Source: Antedon bifida
Taxonomy: Eukaryota; Echinodermata; Crinoidea; Comatulida; Antedonidae
NCBI GenBank assembly: GCA_963402885.1
Contig: OY727102.1
Span: 12,710,001-12,774,000, forward strand
Length of the DNA: 64,000 nucleotides
Reading direction: 5' to 3'
Every line of letters starts with the position of its first letter. Positions within the stretch are counted from its first letter, which is position 1. The position numbers and the translations under genes were made by a program. Positions 23,601 through 36,310 of this stretch are shown piece by piece. The notes beneath the pieces are model-generated. The model was not told where the DNA came from and made no database searches. It saw only the letters and a program-made list of their open reading frames with translations.

Positions 23601-26600
23601 AGAATAAAAAGTATATTTATTATTGTAGTCACTTAGTAAACTTATTACCACTTGAAGTGCTATCTAAGTAAAGTGCAAATGACTAAGTATCGTAATTAAC
23701 GTCTTCAGTGTCCTTGTAGCTGAGAAAAGTATCACAACTAATAACGATAAATTTAGTTTTAAGTGCACAAAGGATCGACTATAATTAACGTATTGTATTT
23801 ACCGGAGAAATATCTTCATTGTGATGATTGTGTGGGCTTATCGATATTAAACACTAACATTATACTTGCTCATAAAAGTCGAAATGGTAAATTATATTAT
23901 TACTCTATTTCATGTGTTTAAGTTCTACTACATAAGAAAAAGTATCTCTTATCTCTCTCCTCCTACCTCTCCCCTCCCTTTCTCCCTGCGCCATAAGCGG
24001 TGTTTTGATAACGGACCAAAAATATATAAAAAATACATAAATAATTTAATCAAATAAAATACAAAAACACCACAAAGTCTCTGCAATTTCTTAATTTGAT
24101 GAATAATACTGAAACTAAAGCTAAACAATGTAGATAGGAATAATATGCATGCGCATAAACCAAGGCTTTTATATGCGCAAATGAATTAACCCAGTGAAAA
24201 ACCTAATAAATAGACGTTCCGTTGCAAAAACGCTACAAACGTTGACGTTCCATTTATAAAACGCGTTCAGACGCATCCAAAAACGTAATATAATGGACGA
24301 CTATACCTGCAAAGCGCGTCAAAATGCGTCCAAAATAATAAATAGACGTTCCCTGGGAAGACGCGTTTAACGTTTTTAATTTGCGACGCTATAATACATT
24401 TTAAAACAAAAACATATAGGCCTATATAATAAATATTTTTCTATTAAAAATAATATAATATAGGCCTATATTTGGTTTCTATCTTCTAACAATCAGACTT
24501 TTACTGTGTTCCGTCTAGTCTGCTATCTAGCCCACGGTTGTCTTATTCCTGAGGGATTAATTAATGCATAATATATATGTGAGAATAGAATAATAAATAC
24601 TATTATCACAACCGTGTCGTGTCAATTCAAATAACATTATTCGTTGTGATACTTCGATCAATCGTGATGCATTAACACGACATAACTTTGAACATAATAA
24701 TGACCATTATTATACTATGTATGTCGAACATGAGATTTGCATGACCCATATATCGTATCATTTTTTCACCTCAGCTATAATAAAACTACTCCATTCAAAA
24801 TATCACCGTGTTGATACAAATTACAGTGAGGTTTGTAATATTGTATACGTAATTTGACCTAGATTTAGTAACTTTAAGGAGAGAGTTCAAACAAATTAAC
24901 AGTTTTTCAATGTTGTTAGTGTCCATTAAATAAACATAAATGTCATGTTTGATAATTATATTGATTGTTAGAGTGCCCTCTATGTCGCAGCAAACTTTGA
25001 TAGATTACTTCATGCTTACTGAAGGCTTACTAGTTCCATCCTTCAAAATGAACGAATGAAGCAACTCGAGCTTGAATAAGCGATTCTCTGGGTAGACATA
25101 CATTTTAAGCGCCTCGCTCGATTGATATCAATGCCTCCTAGACATACTTTTTGTAATCCTTATAGTACGGTACCTCGCTCTAGGCATTTTAACGACAAGC
25201 CTTAATTTTGTAAGAGCAATCGGTTAGGCCAGACGTAACGTTAATGTTATTGGTTTTTCGTGTAAGAAATTTACTGGGTTAAGGTCACCACAGGTGTGGG
25301 GAATCGGTGATCCATGCGTTTCATAACATTTGAAATTTCACCTACGAAAGAATGGCGCTTGAGCACGTAATCGTCGCTGGCCCACGCACCCACGTACTAG
25401 TGGAAACAAAAGTACGTCCCCAACATTGATAAAAACTTGGGTCTTTTGACTAATAGTTCTATTTGACGACATTAACTAATGATGTTGTCAATACGTAAGC
25501 GATTGAATCATGATTTCGTCGTTTGGCAGGTGATGTGGTTTAATACAATCTACATTTACAGTATTATGCGTATTAAAGGATATTATTACATCAATACATC
25601 CAAAGCGTTTTTTCCAATATAAGAACATTTAGATTGAGCAAGTTTATTTTTAACTTCGTATTATTAGATTATATAAGATAGTTTGTATTATAATAATTAT
25701 GCATTTTATAAAATGTGCATCTACTGCTGTCGTATATAGATATTAATTAAACTTCCTCCAATCAGGCGAGTTTAAAAGATCAGGTGCAGGCAAAACAATT
25801 TCTGTCGATCATACATTTCTAATAAATGTTTTGGATTTTTGTTTGTGGGGCGGGGCGGAATCCCCTTCTTTTGTACGCATATTTTGAAAAAAGGAAAATT
25901 TTGAAAAAAAGAAGAGGTTATCAAATGGCCAAATCTTAGTAGTAATAATAACTTATAACTAATAATAAGTCATAATTATAAAAATCATCTTGGTCAGTTG
26001 AAATTGAAACGAATTAATTCCAGCAATAACATTTTATACAAATAACTAGCTAACTTTGTGGATTAAGATATATCAGCAGACAAATTAGTTACAAAAACGT
26101 TTTATCACCTTAACAAGCAAATAACTCATCGTTGTCACAACGGACAATAATTGATTAGTTTACGATGCTATTGCTTTGCTCTTTAGCACCCATCAAAAAG
26201 TTTGAAAATACCCCAAACGTCCGTGAATCAATACTTTCAGATTTTCCCCATTCCCTCCTCAAAGTTAATAATTTAGGACTTATAACAGTAGAAGCGCTAT
26301 TTATTACACCCCCGAGACCCGGTATAGCGTCCCCTTAATATGAGTGTCCCTTAATAGAGGTTTGCCGTAGTGTTAAAACATAATATTGCCTGTCGCGTGG
26401 TGAAAGTGTCCTCCTAATATTTCTATGATACTGGGCAAATCTAGATACAGTAGCGAGTATCGGGTGTAATAGGAGTGTCCCCTGAATGGAGGTGTCAAAG
26501 GAAGCGTAAGGAAGGAGGGTAAAAATAAGGCTATTTAAAAAACTATTTTACAATACCTGATAGCATTCTGTCAGCCAATTTTTATCTGGGAAAAACGTCT

Positions 26601-28992
26601 GAGTTGCCAAGTTTTTGCGTGTGGTTCTGAAACTTGTTGGTATTACGATGCATAAAGACAGTATCCAGACAATTGCAATTATCGCAAGGGTTCTTTTGGT
26701 GTTGCTATGGAACTGAAAAGAGCGACATATTGCCAGGTAACGGTCAACGGCTATCACTGTTAACGTGAATATTGATACACACACTGATACCATCTGAAAA
26801 GATATGAAATGTTATGTTACCAGTGAATTGGGTTCGAATCTCAACCGTAGTCATCAGATGCAAGGCAAAAGCTCGTTCGGTCATGGGAAGTTGCACATCT
26901 TTAAGAGCTGCAACTAAAGTTTAGAAAATGAAAGTTCCATGTAACTATCATAGGTAACCGTTTCCAGGACAATATAGTTATTTGGATTAGAAAAGTATAA
27001 CACTTTAAATTTGGTATGTTTGTCCTATCCTTTTTCAATTAACAACTGTTGTGATGAAAACAGACAAAAGGTTGTCATTTTCTTTGGCAGGTGTGAAAGT
27101 TCTCTCCTCAGCTTGAAAGGAGGGGTAGAAGATGAACTAAACAGCACGCCCCTGACAAGCCATGCAGTGTTCCACAGGTTATCTGGAGAGGTTTTTTTTT
27201 TAAATTTACATTCATCCGTCTGAATTTCACGTCAGTTTTGCTAAATATTAACTGTACATTAATTTATAGTGTTGGAAAGTCGACATATGGAGCAATTAAT
27301 GAAATCGCTAAGTAGCTTTATTAAAATAGTTATACAAACATGTATTGATGAAGATCTTATTATTAGCCTTATATAAGAACCATATGGTATTCCGTAATTT
27401 AAAGCCAACCTTTGGACTGGAGGACGTTTGTGACGATGTGCTTTCATGGATGAAAAAACATAGACCTATGTTATTTTCATAATTTGCGTGAGGTAGGTGG
27501 TTAGATGGGAGTGGGATAGGCGCCATCTTGTTTGGGTGGTAAATGATTTTGGAATTTCATTTTTCTTCGGTAACATAGACTGTTATTTTAAAACAATTTG
27601 ATGTTTATGTTTAAATGTTGTATGTTTCGGTGTCAATTACAGTTTATTGAACGTTTAACCATTCTCCCTTTCCTCTTCCTCAATGTATGACTTATAACTA
27701 TCTTGTATATGAATTTGCTTATTTGAATGAAAAGGTTATTTAGTTAAAATAAATCCAATAAATGCTGATTGTCGTTATGTGACATTGCTATAAAAGTATT
27801 TCATCAATAATAAATTCAATTCCAATGACGTTGCTTGTGATTACTTATTCAATGATCTTTTTCACATCTATGTTCCTTAACAACATTAATAATTCATATA
27901 AACATTTTCATTTATGTGTATTTTCCATCCATCCGTTTGAAGTACCGGCTCCGGCCAAAACTGTTTGATTTTATTCATTAACAATTTATTGAAAAACATG
28001 TTTTTTTCTAGATTTCTGGTTAGGATACATAGTTATAAATAACAAATAATGAAAAAAAAAATGAATTGAATAGAGAAAAAAGTTGCAAATAATAAGGTAA
28101 ACCCACTTAACAATTTACACTGTTTTTTAAGTACCAAAGTCACATTTTTCCTTTATCGAAGGTCCTTATACACATACATTTCGTGTGAATAACAGAATAG
28201 TACATATATTTTTAGTTCTTAACTCTACCCAACTTTACGCCCACATCTTTGCTTGTATTTCAAAATAATCGTGTATACTTAACTTAAGAAAGCTGAAAAT
28301 ACTTGTATTACTTCTATCAGGAAATATTCGGAAATAACATTCCCTGGCTGTTTAAGAATCATTCTAGGAGGAATGGCCCACCAGTCTTTCAGACCCGATT
28401 TCCTTTCTGGTTTATTTTGTTTGTTTTTAACTCGAATCTATATTAGGTTCAGGACGACCAAATTAATATAATCATTATACAGAAGAATTATATAGTTTCC
28501 ATTGTATTAGGCCTATATATTTCTTTGATAAAAGCTCCGACGTACATGTATTCAATTTATTATGAAATATACTGAAAAAATGTTTAGCCCGAGTTAACCT
28601 GGTAGTCCTCGTGTATGTGTTACGATTAGTATTTTATTGAGCAAAACAAATGAAACTCTTACCTGAAAGTAGTGCATAAAGCGACACGATATTTCACCAA
28701 AGAACCACGAATCCGAAACGGTAACGGTAAGTAAAAACGGCAAACAAATCAATATCACTAGCATATCAGCCACTGCTAGGTTCACAATATAGAAATTGAC
28801 TGGTGAGCGCATGTGTGCGTTACGTATTACCGCAACGCATACGAGTAAGTTACCAACTAACGCAATGACAAATACTACAGCGTAAACGCCGATCATTACC
28901 CATTCAAACGTTTCGGGAAATACTTTTTTGCGAATTTCTTTGTATAAAACATCCCGAATGTCGTAATCTTGATCGGTTTCGTTGAAAGACAT
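20621..28992 (-). CDS. Orexin/allatotropin-type neuropeptide receptor (GPCR), five exons
   Basis: Complete 419-residue receptor on the minus strand. Exons 28992-28663, 26793-26557, 23586-23282, 22383-22244 and 20868-20621 have GT/AG borders and matching phases (0,0,2,1). The sequence shows an N-terminal sequon (Asn4), VGNLLVCVAV in TM1, NLAVADM in TM2, SDSWFFGEISC with Cys103 before TM3, DRY at 127-129, Cys187 in the second extracellular loop, ARRKxARML-like RRKIARMLIAVV into TM6 with CYLPF, and NPIIYNF at 329-335. The tail starts KFRREF and has CCKICC (350-355), likely palmitoylated. The FPETFEWV start, WFFG and CYLPF features are those of orexin receptors and of insect allatotropin receptors; such receptors normally couple to Gq. 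Start: ATG 28992; the 27 codons upstream begin at TTG only. All key residues are intact. Confidence 0.93.
20869..22243 (-). other. Intron 4 of the orexin-type receptor gene
   Basis: Donor GTAAGC at 22243 and acceptor TTTTATCCCAACAG ending at 20869. Most of the intron is the 39-bp minisatellite. Confidence 0.85.
20975..21950. repeat. 39-bp bipartite minisatellite inside receptor intron 4
   Basis: About two dozen copies of two similar half-units, GGACACCACCTCTATCAAG and GGACACCATCCCTATCCAAA. The unit length is a multiple of three and stop-free in several frames on both strands, which creates long spurious reading frames. Variants with ACCACCC and GAACACC mark the edges. The half-unit resembles dispersed fragments at 26320-26500 and 30848-30870 (CCTCTATTAAGGGGACA). 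Confidence 0.93.
22384..23281 (-). other. Intron 3 of the orexin-type receptor gene
   Basis: Donor GTAAGTATG at 23281, acceptor TTCTTTTCATTTAAAG ending at 22384. It contains a full TTAA-type MITE at 22927-23089. Confidence 0.85.
22927..23089. repeat. TTAA-type MITE, full length
   Basis: Preceded by TTAA; starts GCTCTTTCTACACTATC and ends GATAGTGTAGACAGAGC. The interior holds CATATATGGATATTATGATG and its near inverse, so the element is close to palindromic over 163 bp. Confidence 0.85.
23587..26556 (-). other. Intron 2 of the orexin-type receptor gene
   Basis: Nearly 3 kb, donor GTATTG at 26556, acceptor TTTTTGTGCACAG ending at 23587. It contains an element with a repeated AATAAATAGACGTTCC (about 24206 and 24343) and ACGCGTT words, and a degraded dispersed repeat near 26310-26500 (GTCCCCTTAATA, GTGTCCCTTAATAGAGG). 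Confidence 0.75.
26794..28662 (-). other. Intron 1 of the orexin-type receptor gene
   Basis: About 1.87 kb, donor GTAAGAG at 28662, acceptor CATATCTTTTCAG ending at 26794. Near 26829-26842 a GGGTTCGAATCTC word looks like an isolated pol III B box, probably a SINE scrap. Confidence 0.75.
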
Positions 28993-31490
28993 TACTTTTA
29001 ATCGGATCGCACAAAATATGCTATTGTATTCCAGTGGTGGTATGGCTCGAATGCGTTCGTTAAAAGTTCGCAAATGTTGAATTGCACCTCATGATCTCAG
29101 AGATTAATTCATAAAGTCAAAAGCTTCTTGATCTCGATCAGTTCGCTAATGAGTCTGGATGTCAAAGCACGTTCAATTTATACCGTGGTTCCAGTCTTGT
29201 AAATTAGTCTTTTCCTATACTTATCAACTCCTATAGTATAAAATAAAAACAATACATGAAGGTGATTTGAAGAAGCGAATTGGCTGTGTACAGCGCATTG
29301 GCTGTGCTCCGTTAGTAGATATCATTTGTTCAAGCAAAGTTGTAAGTTTAAATGCAAGACGTTCGATAATGGAGACTTTATGCAAATGAATTATAATGAC
29401 TATACGCATGCGTAAACATTATCTCTTGATGGTACCATACACAAACACACAAATGTTTGCATTTTAAAGGTGAAATTCGCGGCTATCGTTAGTGTCCGAT
29501 CTAGGCGGATAGTGTCAAAAGAGGAGCCGGTTAACTTCACGTTGCGGCAGCCAGGGAGATCAGCCAACACAAATTGGCGTGTATTTCCGCCGTTACTGTA
29601 TTTCAATTCATGTCGTGACGTAATCAATCCAACACGGACTTACAATATTACAGAAACTCAGATATATGACTATATTATACAAACGGGAAAAAAAGATTAT
29701 ATAAATGATAATTAATTATAAAATGAGAATATATACGCGCTATAGATAAAACAAACCGTTTACTAGTTATATTTGTATGACTTTGTAGCTGTCTACATTT
29801 TATTCACTTTGATAGTTTATTAATAATTATCTTTGTCAAAAGAAAACGTTTATTGAAACTGACATACGTTTAGATTATTAATATACCAGGATATCAATTC
29901 GCTTCTTATTAATGAACCGTAATCTGAAATAACCGTTAGATATAGCTCCGGTAAGCTTTCATTTTCTTAATACTTCAATGACAGGATAATGAGACTGTTG
30001 TGATTTAACGACAGTAAACAAGAAACAAGTTCTGACAAAATATAGATACTTGGTTATAACTCTAAGCTACGTTCACACTGAGCCCGGATTCCGGTCCGGT
30101 GGCCAGATAAAAACAATGTTTAACAATGTTCCCACTCGTGTGATCGGAAAAAGTAACATATCCCTGACTTTTTTTCCAGCCATATTCACGCGAATAAACC
30201 CGTGCTCTGATCTGTTTATTTTTTTTTATTTATTTATTTATAAACATATTTCTACTGGATGACAATATCAACGTTGTCCCACAAAGGGGACATTGTTGTT
30301 TTTCAAAAGGTCCAGCATAAAACATAACAATATACATAATTATATAATACATAGTTTCTTAAAAATTGCTAAAATTAAACAGTCTAAAAATACTAAAATG
30401 TGAGAACCATATATTAAAAATACAAAATTATGATGAAAAATCCAAGTTAAAAAGATGTTCATAAAATTATTTATTTTATTTCGTAGGGCAAAGCTACCTT
30501 TATTTGCCACGTACAAAATAAATATAAATAAGTGATGTGATCGGTTTCGCATTTTTTTCGCTTCACAAAAGGTAAATTGATGTAATAATACGCGTGCGCA
30601 TTAACCAGCGCTTTCGATTCGTACGAATACAATCGCCTTTATAACATTGAAAAAAAGACGTTAAATTGCACATATTAAGCTGACATGCTTCATTGTATAA
30701 TCTTTCTATTGCTTTCTTCTTTTTATTATGTATTACTGATTATTAATGTGTAAACACATGTTGTAACACTTGTCATGTAGCTATGTATGTTTTCCTTTAG
30801 CATGTGATAGAATATAAAGATAAACTACAATAAAAACCTTCCTTGTGACACCCTCTATTAAGGGGACAGTCGGGTTCCCGAGATGTGTATGTACAAAACT
30901 ATACCTCTTTAGTTTGATCATACTGGCATCATTATACCACATATTATATTAAATAAACAAATTGTCAGCATAAAGAACGTAAGCTGATGTATGCATACAT
31001 GATTTCAGGGTTTGTGAACGCGCGTATAGTTTGTGTGTAGAACTGTGAAGAAGCAGGTCTCGTGCCTCGTTATTTAACGGTTTTACCTGGAAAACGATAA
31101 CCTTAGGAAACACGACTTGTCTTAGACTGGCGGCAGAGATACGTAGAAAGTACAATTATCTGTGACATCTAAATTTTATATGTCACTTATCGTTAACTAA
31201 CATTGATTGTTTCCGTATTTTGTAAAAAAAAAAGGTGAACGTTTTTTTCATTCCTGGAACGACTTAGACCTTACAACTCTCCAAGCTTATATTATAACGT
31301 CAAGAACACAAACTTTAACACACATATCTAACGTACGCTCATAGTACGGTGGGCTTATTTTAGTTTAAGCAATGTTGTTTATCGATATTGACTGATTGGG
31401 TTTGGTAGGCATGTCTTGCACTGCAGTGGTTTTGAGAAAAAAAAATTCGAACGTAATAATTTTACTTTATTATTATAGAACGTCGAAAAT
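28993..31490. other. Upstream flank of the orexin-type receptor, no second gene
   Basis: Presumably promoter and 5'UTR followed by intergenic sequence. I see no recognisable TATA box or start site. It includes a CTCTATTAAGGGGACA dispersed repeat near 30850 and an A/T-rich retroelement-like stretch near 30205-30330. Short frames here show no family features. Confidence 0.4.
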
Positions 31491-31502
31491 CTTAATTAAT
31501 TG

Positions 31503-31662
31503 TAAGGGCCACTCCAGGTTTAAAACTTATTTTGGTTGATATAAAATAGGCATAATAATTAATAATAAATAATTGTTATCACCAATATAGCTATTAATTA
31601 TATATCTATATTTTTTTTATATTAACTAATAATTATTTTTTCCTGGAGTGGCCCTTTAACTC
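31503..31662. repeat. MITE with AGGGCCACTCCAG ends
   Basis: Left end TAAGGGCCACTCCAGG (31503) and right end CCTGGAGTGGCCCTTTA (31643-31659) are inverted copies flanking about 120 bp of A/T-only sequence. The right end is the first unit of the following tandem array. Confidence 0.75.
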
Positions 31663-32200
31663 GTTGTTTGCCGGAGTGGCCCTTTAACTATTTTTTTCCG
31701 GAGTGGCCTTTTAACTCGTTTTTTGCCGGAGTGGCCGTTTAACTCGTTTTTTCCGGAGTGGCCCTTTAACTCGTTTTTTCCGGAGTGGCCCTTTAACTCT
31801 TTTTTCCCCGGAGTGGCCCTTTAACTCGTTTTTCCCGGAATGGCCCTTTAACTCTTTTTTCCCGGATTGGCCCTTTAACTTGCTTTTCTCGGAGTGGCCC
31901 TTTAACTTGTTTCCCCCCGGAGTGGCCCTTTAACTCGCTTTTCCCGGAGTGGCCCTTTAACTCGTTTTTTTGCCGGAGTGGCCCTTTAACTCGTTTTTTT
32001 TGCCGGAGTGGCCCTTTAACTCGTTTTTTTTTCAGAGTGGCCCTTTAACTCGTTTTTTGCCTGAGTGGCCCTTTAACTCATTTTCCCCGGAATGGCCCTT
32101 TAACTCGTTTTTCCCGGAGTGGCCCTTTGACTCGTTTTTCCCGGAGTGGCCATTTAACTCGCTTTTCCCAGAGTGTCCCTTTAACTCGTTTTTTCTGACC
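31643..32200. repeat. 27-30-bp minisatellite grown from the MITE end
   Basis: About twenty tandem copies of CCGGAGTGGCCCTTTAACTC followed by a variable T-run. The unit equals the right terminal sequence of the adjacent MITE plus flank. The T-run length varies, so spurious frames on both strands come and go; it is not coding. Confidence 0.92.
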
Positions 32201-32259
32201 TTATAATAGTGAATACGTTGCATCCTCTCAGTATTATTTGTCGCCACATTTATTGACTT

Positions 32260-35200
32260 TTATATAACGATAAATGATCGCCACCAACGCATTTTTATTT
32301 ATTTTTTTATTTATAAATTGTTAGATAGTTCCTTTTAAAGACTCTTTAATTTTATATCTATCATTTGTGTTGATATGATCTCGTAGAAGGACACCTGTTT
32401 GATGAACGAGCTTCCGCTGCTAAATACATATATTATTATTGTTGTTGTAATGGGTATCAAACGTGAAAACATCACTTTGCTATCGTGTTTATATAAGGAG
32501 AAGAAACCCTTTTTAAAATATAAATATGCCTACATGAGGATCAAATCTCATCATTATACACGGTTTAAACGTTGTGCCCAAATTGAAATTTGTTTTTTTT
32601 TCTGTTCAATTCTTTCTATTCTAAATTTGATAAAATGGTTCGAAAAGTAATTTATACTGAATTATATAATAAAACGAGACCATAACAATAGTATATATTA
32701 TTGTCATTATAGATTGCTTTAGCCTCTATTTCGTATCACACGTCATTGTATTTCGGTACATTCAACGATAAATTTCTATTAAATGGTTCTATTCAATGGC
32801 CATTTTTTGTAAAAAAATGTGAGATGTTTATGCCACGCGATAGGCCGGCAAAATGCGACACTGAAACGTAATCTGTAAAATGCGCCGTCTAAAATTGCTT
32901 TGCTCCGCGGTCAACATTTTGAGCACAGTCTTTTTTCCTCGGCCTGAGCCTTTGTTAACAGCTACGCATTTGTGTTAATTAATTAACTTAAGACAGTAGG
33001 TATGTTGTAAAAACGTAATCGATTATTTAGATTCATTGAAAAGAGAAAATAATCCTGATTTAAGTTGTTTTTTCTCCTCATTCAACTGATAAACATTATT
33101 AACATCACTATTTGTAACTAATTAATCAAAACATAACAGTATCCAAGCCTATATACATGGCGCCAACTTGAAAAACACGTCTTGTTGTTTCTATATTATT
33201 TATGCCTTCACTTAAAAACAATTTATGTCTTTCGGTAGTTAACATATTCTTCAATTGACGAAATAAATTTGATTTTCTTGATATAAAAATGATTTTACAG
33301 TTTTACTTGGTGAGGAGTCATAGTGTCGCGTATAATCTTAATATCAAATTTCATTGAAATATTCTTCTATTGAAGCAACATTTTACAGTATACTAAAACG
33401 ATGCTAAAAAGGGTTTGATCCGGTCGAGGGGATGTTTGTCACAGTCTGGCGTTATATAGCCGCTGTTCTCCCACCGGATACGGAGGTAATGGTCTATTTA
33501 AACGTCGTGCACTCATAAAAAGATTTAAGAAGTAGGAGTTTTTACAATAACTGTGGTTATTGGAACCTATTTTATTGTCATTTCTTAAAAATACACAGCT
33601 ATCACCTATATGCAATGATTATGATTTACAAATGGAATCTGGATTAGGCTTAGCTGACGTAAACACTCTCATCATCCTCCGATCAGTTGTATTTTTGTTG
33701 TATTGTTGTTTGTCCTTGACTATACGATTTTTAATACATAGTTGCAATCACTAAAGTGGATAAAACGTACTTTGGCTGATGTGTGGTTCTAAGAATATTA
33801 TACATCGCTCGCTCAGTGTCTTGAATTCGCTGTTCTGACGACCAACTCGTAATTTATGTAAACAAATTAATGTTAGACCTATATTAATGAACCAAACTAA
33901 TACTACGGTAATCAGTAGAAGAGATAGCTTCCCATACAATAGACAAAACGCATAGCAACATGTTTTGTTCACTTATCAAGCTTTAAGCCAAACATTTGTT
34001 TGTTCAGTTCTGTCACTCCTAACATTTTCCAATTTTTTACTGAAATGTCCGTATCTTAATATTTATACTATTGTCCTAATTCTTCAAATTACAGACTTTT
34101 TATTTTATAAATTTTGAATCTGCTTAAATGGTAACATTAATATTCACCGTGTGCAGGCCTATTACATTTTTTTATATAAACAAGAAACATATGCACCATA
34201 AATGTTAGTACTTTGGCCATTGCTTTTTAGTCCTCCAATTTCTGGGGTAAGTTATTAAAAGCATGTTCTCATTAGTAAGGTCCTCTTATCGACGATTGCG
34301 GTGAATTTCAAAAGAACGAAATAGTATGTTCACAACGGAACGCATTTTAATTTCAATATGTATATGTGTAGATGACAAACCAAGGTTAAAGTGGAATCTC
34401 GATGATATTAGTGGTGTCAATACATTACATATGGGGGTAATTTACTTTGATCTAAGAAACGGGTGTGAACATACATCAGTGTATATTGCATATGTGACAT
34501 AATATATAGAATATTTCTATATTTGAAAATATATAAACACCACAGGCACAGAACAAATTCTAAACCGCCCGGTGATATACTGAAAATGTATTAATTAATT
34601 TGAAACGATAAGATAAGGAAATCTGAGAGAATGAGAAAAGGCCCCAACCGAGATTTGAACCCGGAACCTCTTGCTTGATATGCAGATGAAATATAGAAAT
34701 ATTCTATCTATTGTATCTATTTGAAAATATAAAAACAAAAATACATTTAACGTTTCACTAATGTAGCTTATTCTTTTTTTTAGCTAAAAAAGCATTGTTT
34801 GATAAATACACTAATTTTCTTTGTAAGAAATCATTTGTTGCTAAGTTGAGTTTTTCGTACAAAATTAAAAAAAATCCTTCATTCTGAAGCTATTGTTCTT
34901 ATTTTATTTTCATAATTTGAATATTGAATAATATTTTAAACTATAAACATAAACATTGTGTTTTATGTTGGTTTATTATTTTGAAATTAATCTTGATAAA
35001 CCACGAAAATGTAGTTCTACAAAGACTGTTCTATCTACTGTATTTGGAGTGGAAAAGTGTATCCATGTCAAGAGCTTATTATGTTTTTATACTAGAAAAA
35101 CAGAGACAGCCGAATGTATACTAATATGCTTAAAACAATGTGTTTAGTGACTTTGCCTATTCGTAAAATTGCTGTTCATTCTTGATGAAAACACGAGAAA

Positions 35201-35500
35201 ATAATCATCAAAGGACAAGTTTAGATGACGCCACGTAATCTTTCATATTCAGTAAGAATGATTGTTGGCACATCGATGGGGCTGTGTAATAGTAATGCAT
35301 TACCAACGAACCTCCTTTCTGTAACTACCTTATATGGCTTGCTTTTTGGAAACATGGCAAAACGTCATTGAACAGAAAATTGATAATAATTTATATTAAA
35401 AAGTCTTTCAAACAAGAGAGATCATGTTTTTGGCAAGATAGAGACAGATAGTAATGCATAGATTACCAAACTAATTTAAATCATCACGCTGTTTTCCGTA
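32260..35500. other. Intergenic, no gene seen
   Basis: AT-rich; the only structured item is the antisense SINE at 34535-34690. No exon with family resemblance was found on either strand. Confidence 0.5.
34535..34690 (-). mobile_element. tRNA-related SINE, antisense
   Basis: On the minus strand GAGGTTCCGGGTTCAAATCT contains a B box (GGGTTCAAATC); the other end carries CCGGGCGGTTTAGAAT. A second copy in the same orientation lies at 52165-52310, with matching order of motifs. Similar AT-rich sequence (TATAGAATATTTCTAT and TATAGAAATATTCTAT) flanks both sides and may be a target duplication. Confidence 0.6.
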
Positions 35501-35507
35501 TATACTC

Positions 35508-36310
35508 GATGTGAAACGAACGTTTAAAAAAAGAAAAAAAAAGGTTTATGTGACGTCACATAATATTTAAAGCAGCGAAACTAAAATTTTGACGAATAGA
35601 GTTAAAGAACGATGATTAATACGGTAAAAAATACAGTTAAAGGATTGCCAACGTGTTTTTTATCTTCTTATGTGTAAACTCGTTATGAAACACGGTAAAA
35701 CATCATTTGAACTTGAATGAAAAGTTTATATGACGTCACATTATATTTCAGGCAACGAGACGAAGATCTTGACGAATAGAGGTAATGAATTGCTAGTGCC
35801 TGTTTTAGATTATCACATATCCGTACTTATGTAAACTCGTTATGGAACATGGCAAAACAAATTGTTTGAACTTGAAAGTTTATATGACGTCACATATATT
35901 TCAAACAACGAGACGAAGATCTTGACCAATAGAATTAATGAATTTCCAACGTTATGGCGCGCTGAAGGCTACCATTTATTCGAAAATAAACTGAGTATCT
36001 ATCAAAACCTATCTCTATTAAAATACATATCTTTTAGGTTCTATCTCTATTAAAACCAATCTTAGTTTTAAATTCTCTTTAGCAGAGATATTTCTATTGA
36101 AAACTAAAATTAATTTACTGTATAAATTAAAAAGATCCGTATTCCGAATAAGTGACATACAACTTGTAAAGTTGTAATATTATTCTTATGTAAACTCGTC
36201 GGCGTGCATGTTTTCACTTTTAAACTTGACGAGAACAAAGTAAAACATCGTTTACAGTTTGAAAAAAAAAAACTTTTGACGTCAGAGAATCGTTCAACCA
36301 TAGAGGTAGT
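35508..36310. repeat. Diverged ~120-bp repeat series with CRE palindromes
   Basis: Four related blocks start near 35508, 35676, 35834 and 36190. They share GTAAACTCGTTATG, a purine run, TGACGTCA, and GACGAAGATCTTGACGAATAG or its variants. TGACGTCA occurs at 35551, 35731, 35885 and 36277. Weaker traces precede them near 35190 and 35350. No coding capacity. Confidence 0.75.

Noticed and set aside
28993-29073. 27-codon N-terminal extension of the orexin-type receptor
   Set aside because: Begins at TTG, not ATG; the ATG at 28990-28992 gives an N-terminus of normal length with a glycosylation sequon.
31970-32247. Repetitive frames with a recurring PEWPFNS or GHSGK motif
   Set aside because: Translation of the MITE-end minisatellite; frames break whenever the T-run length changes.
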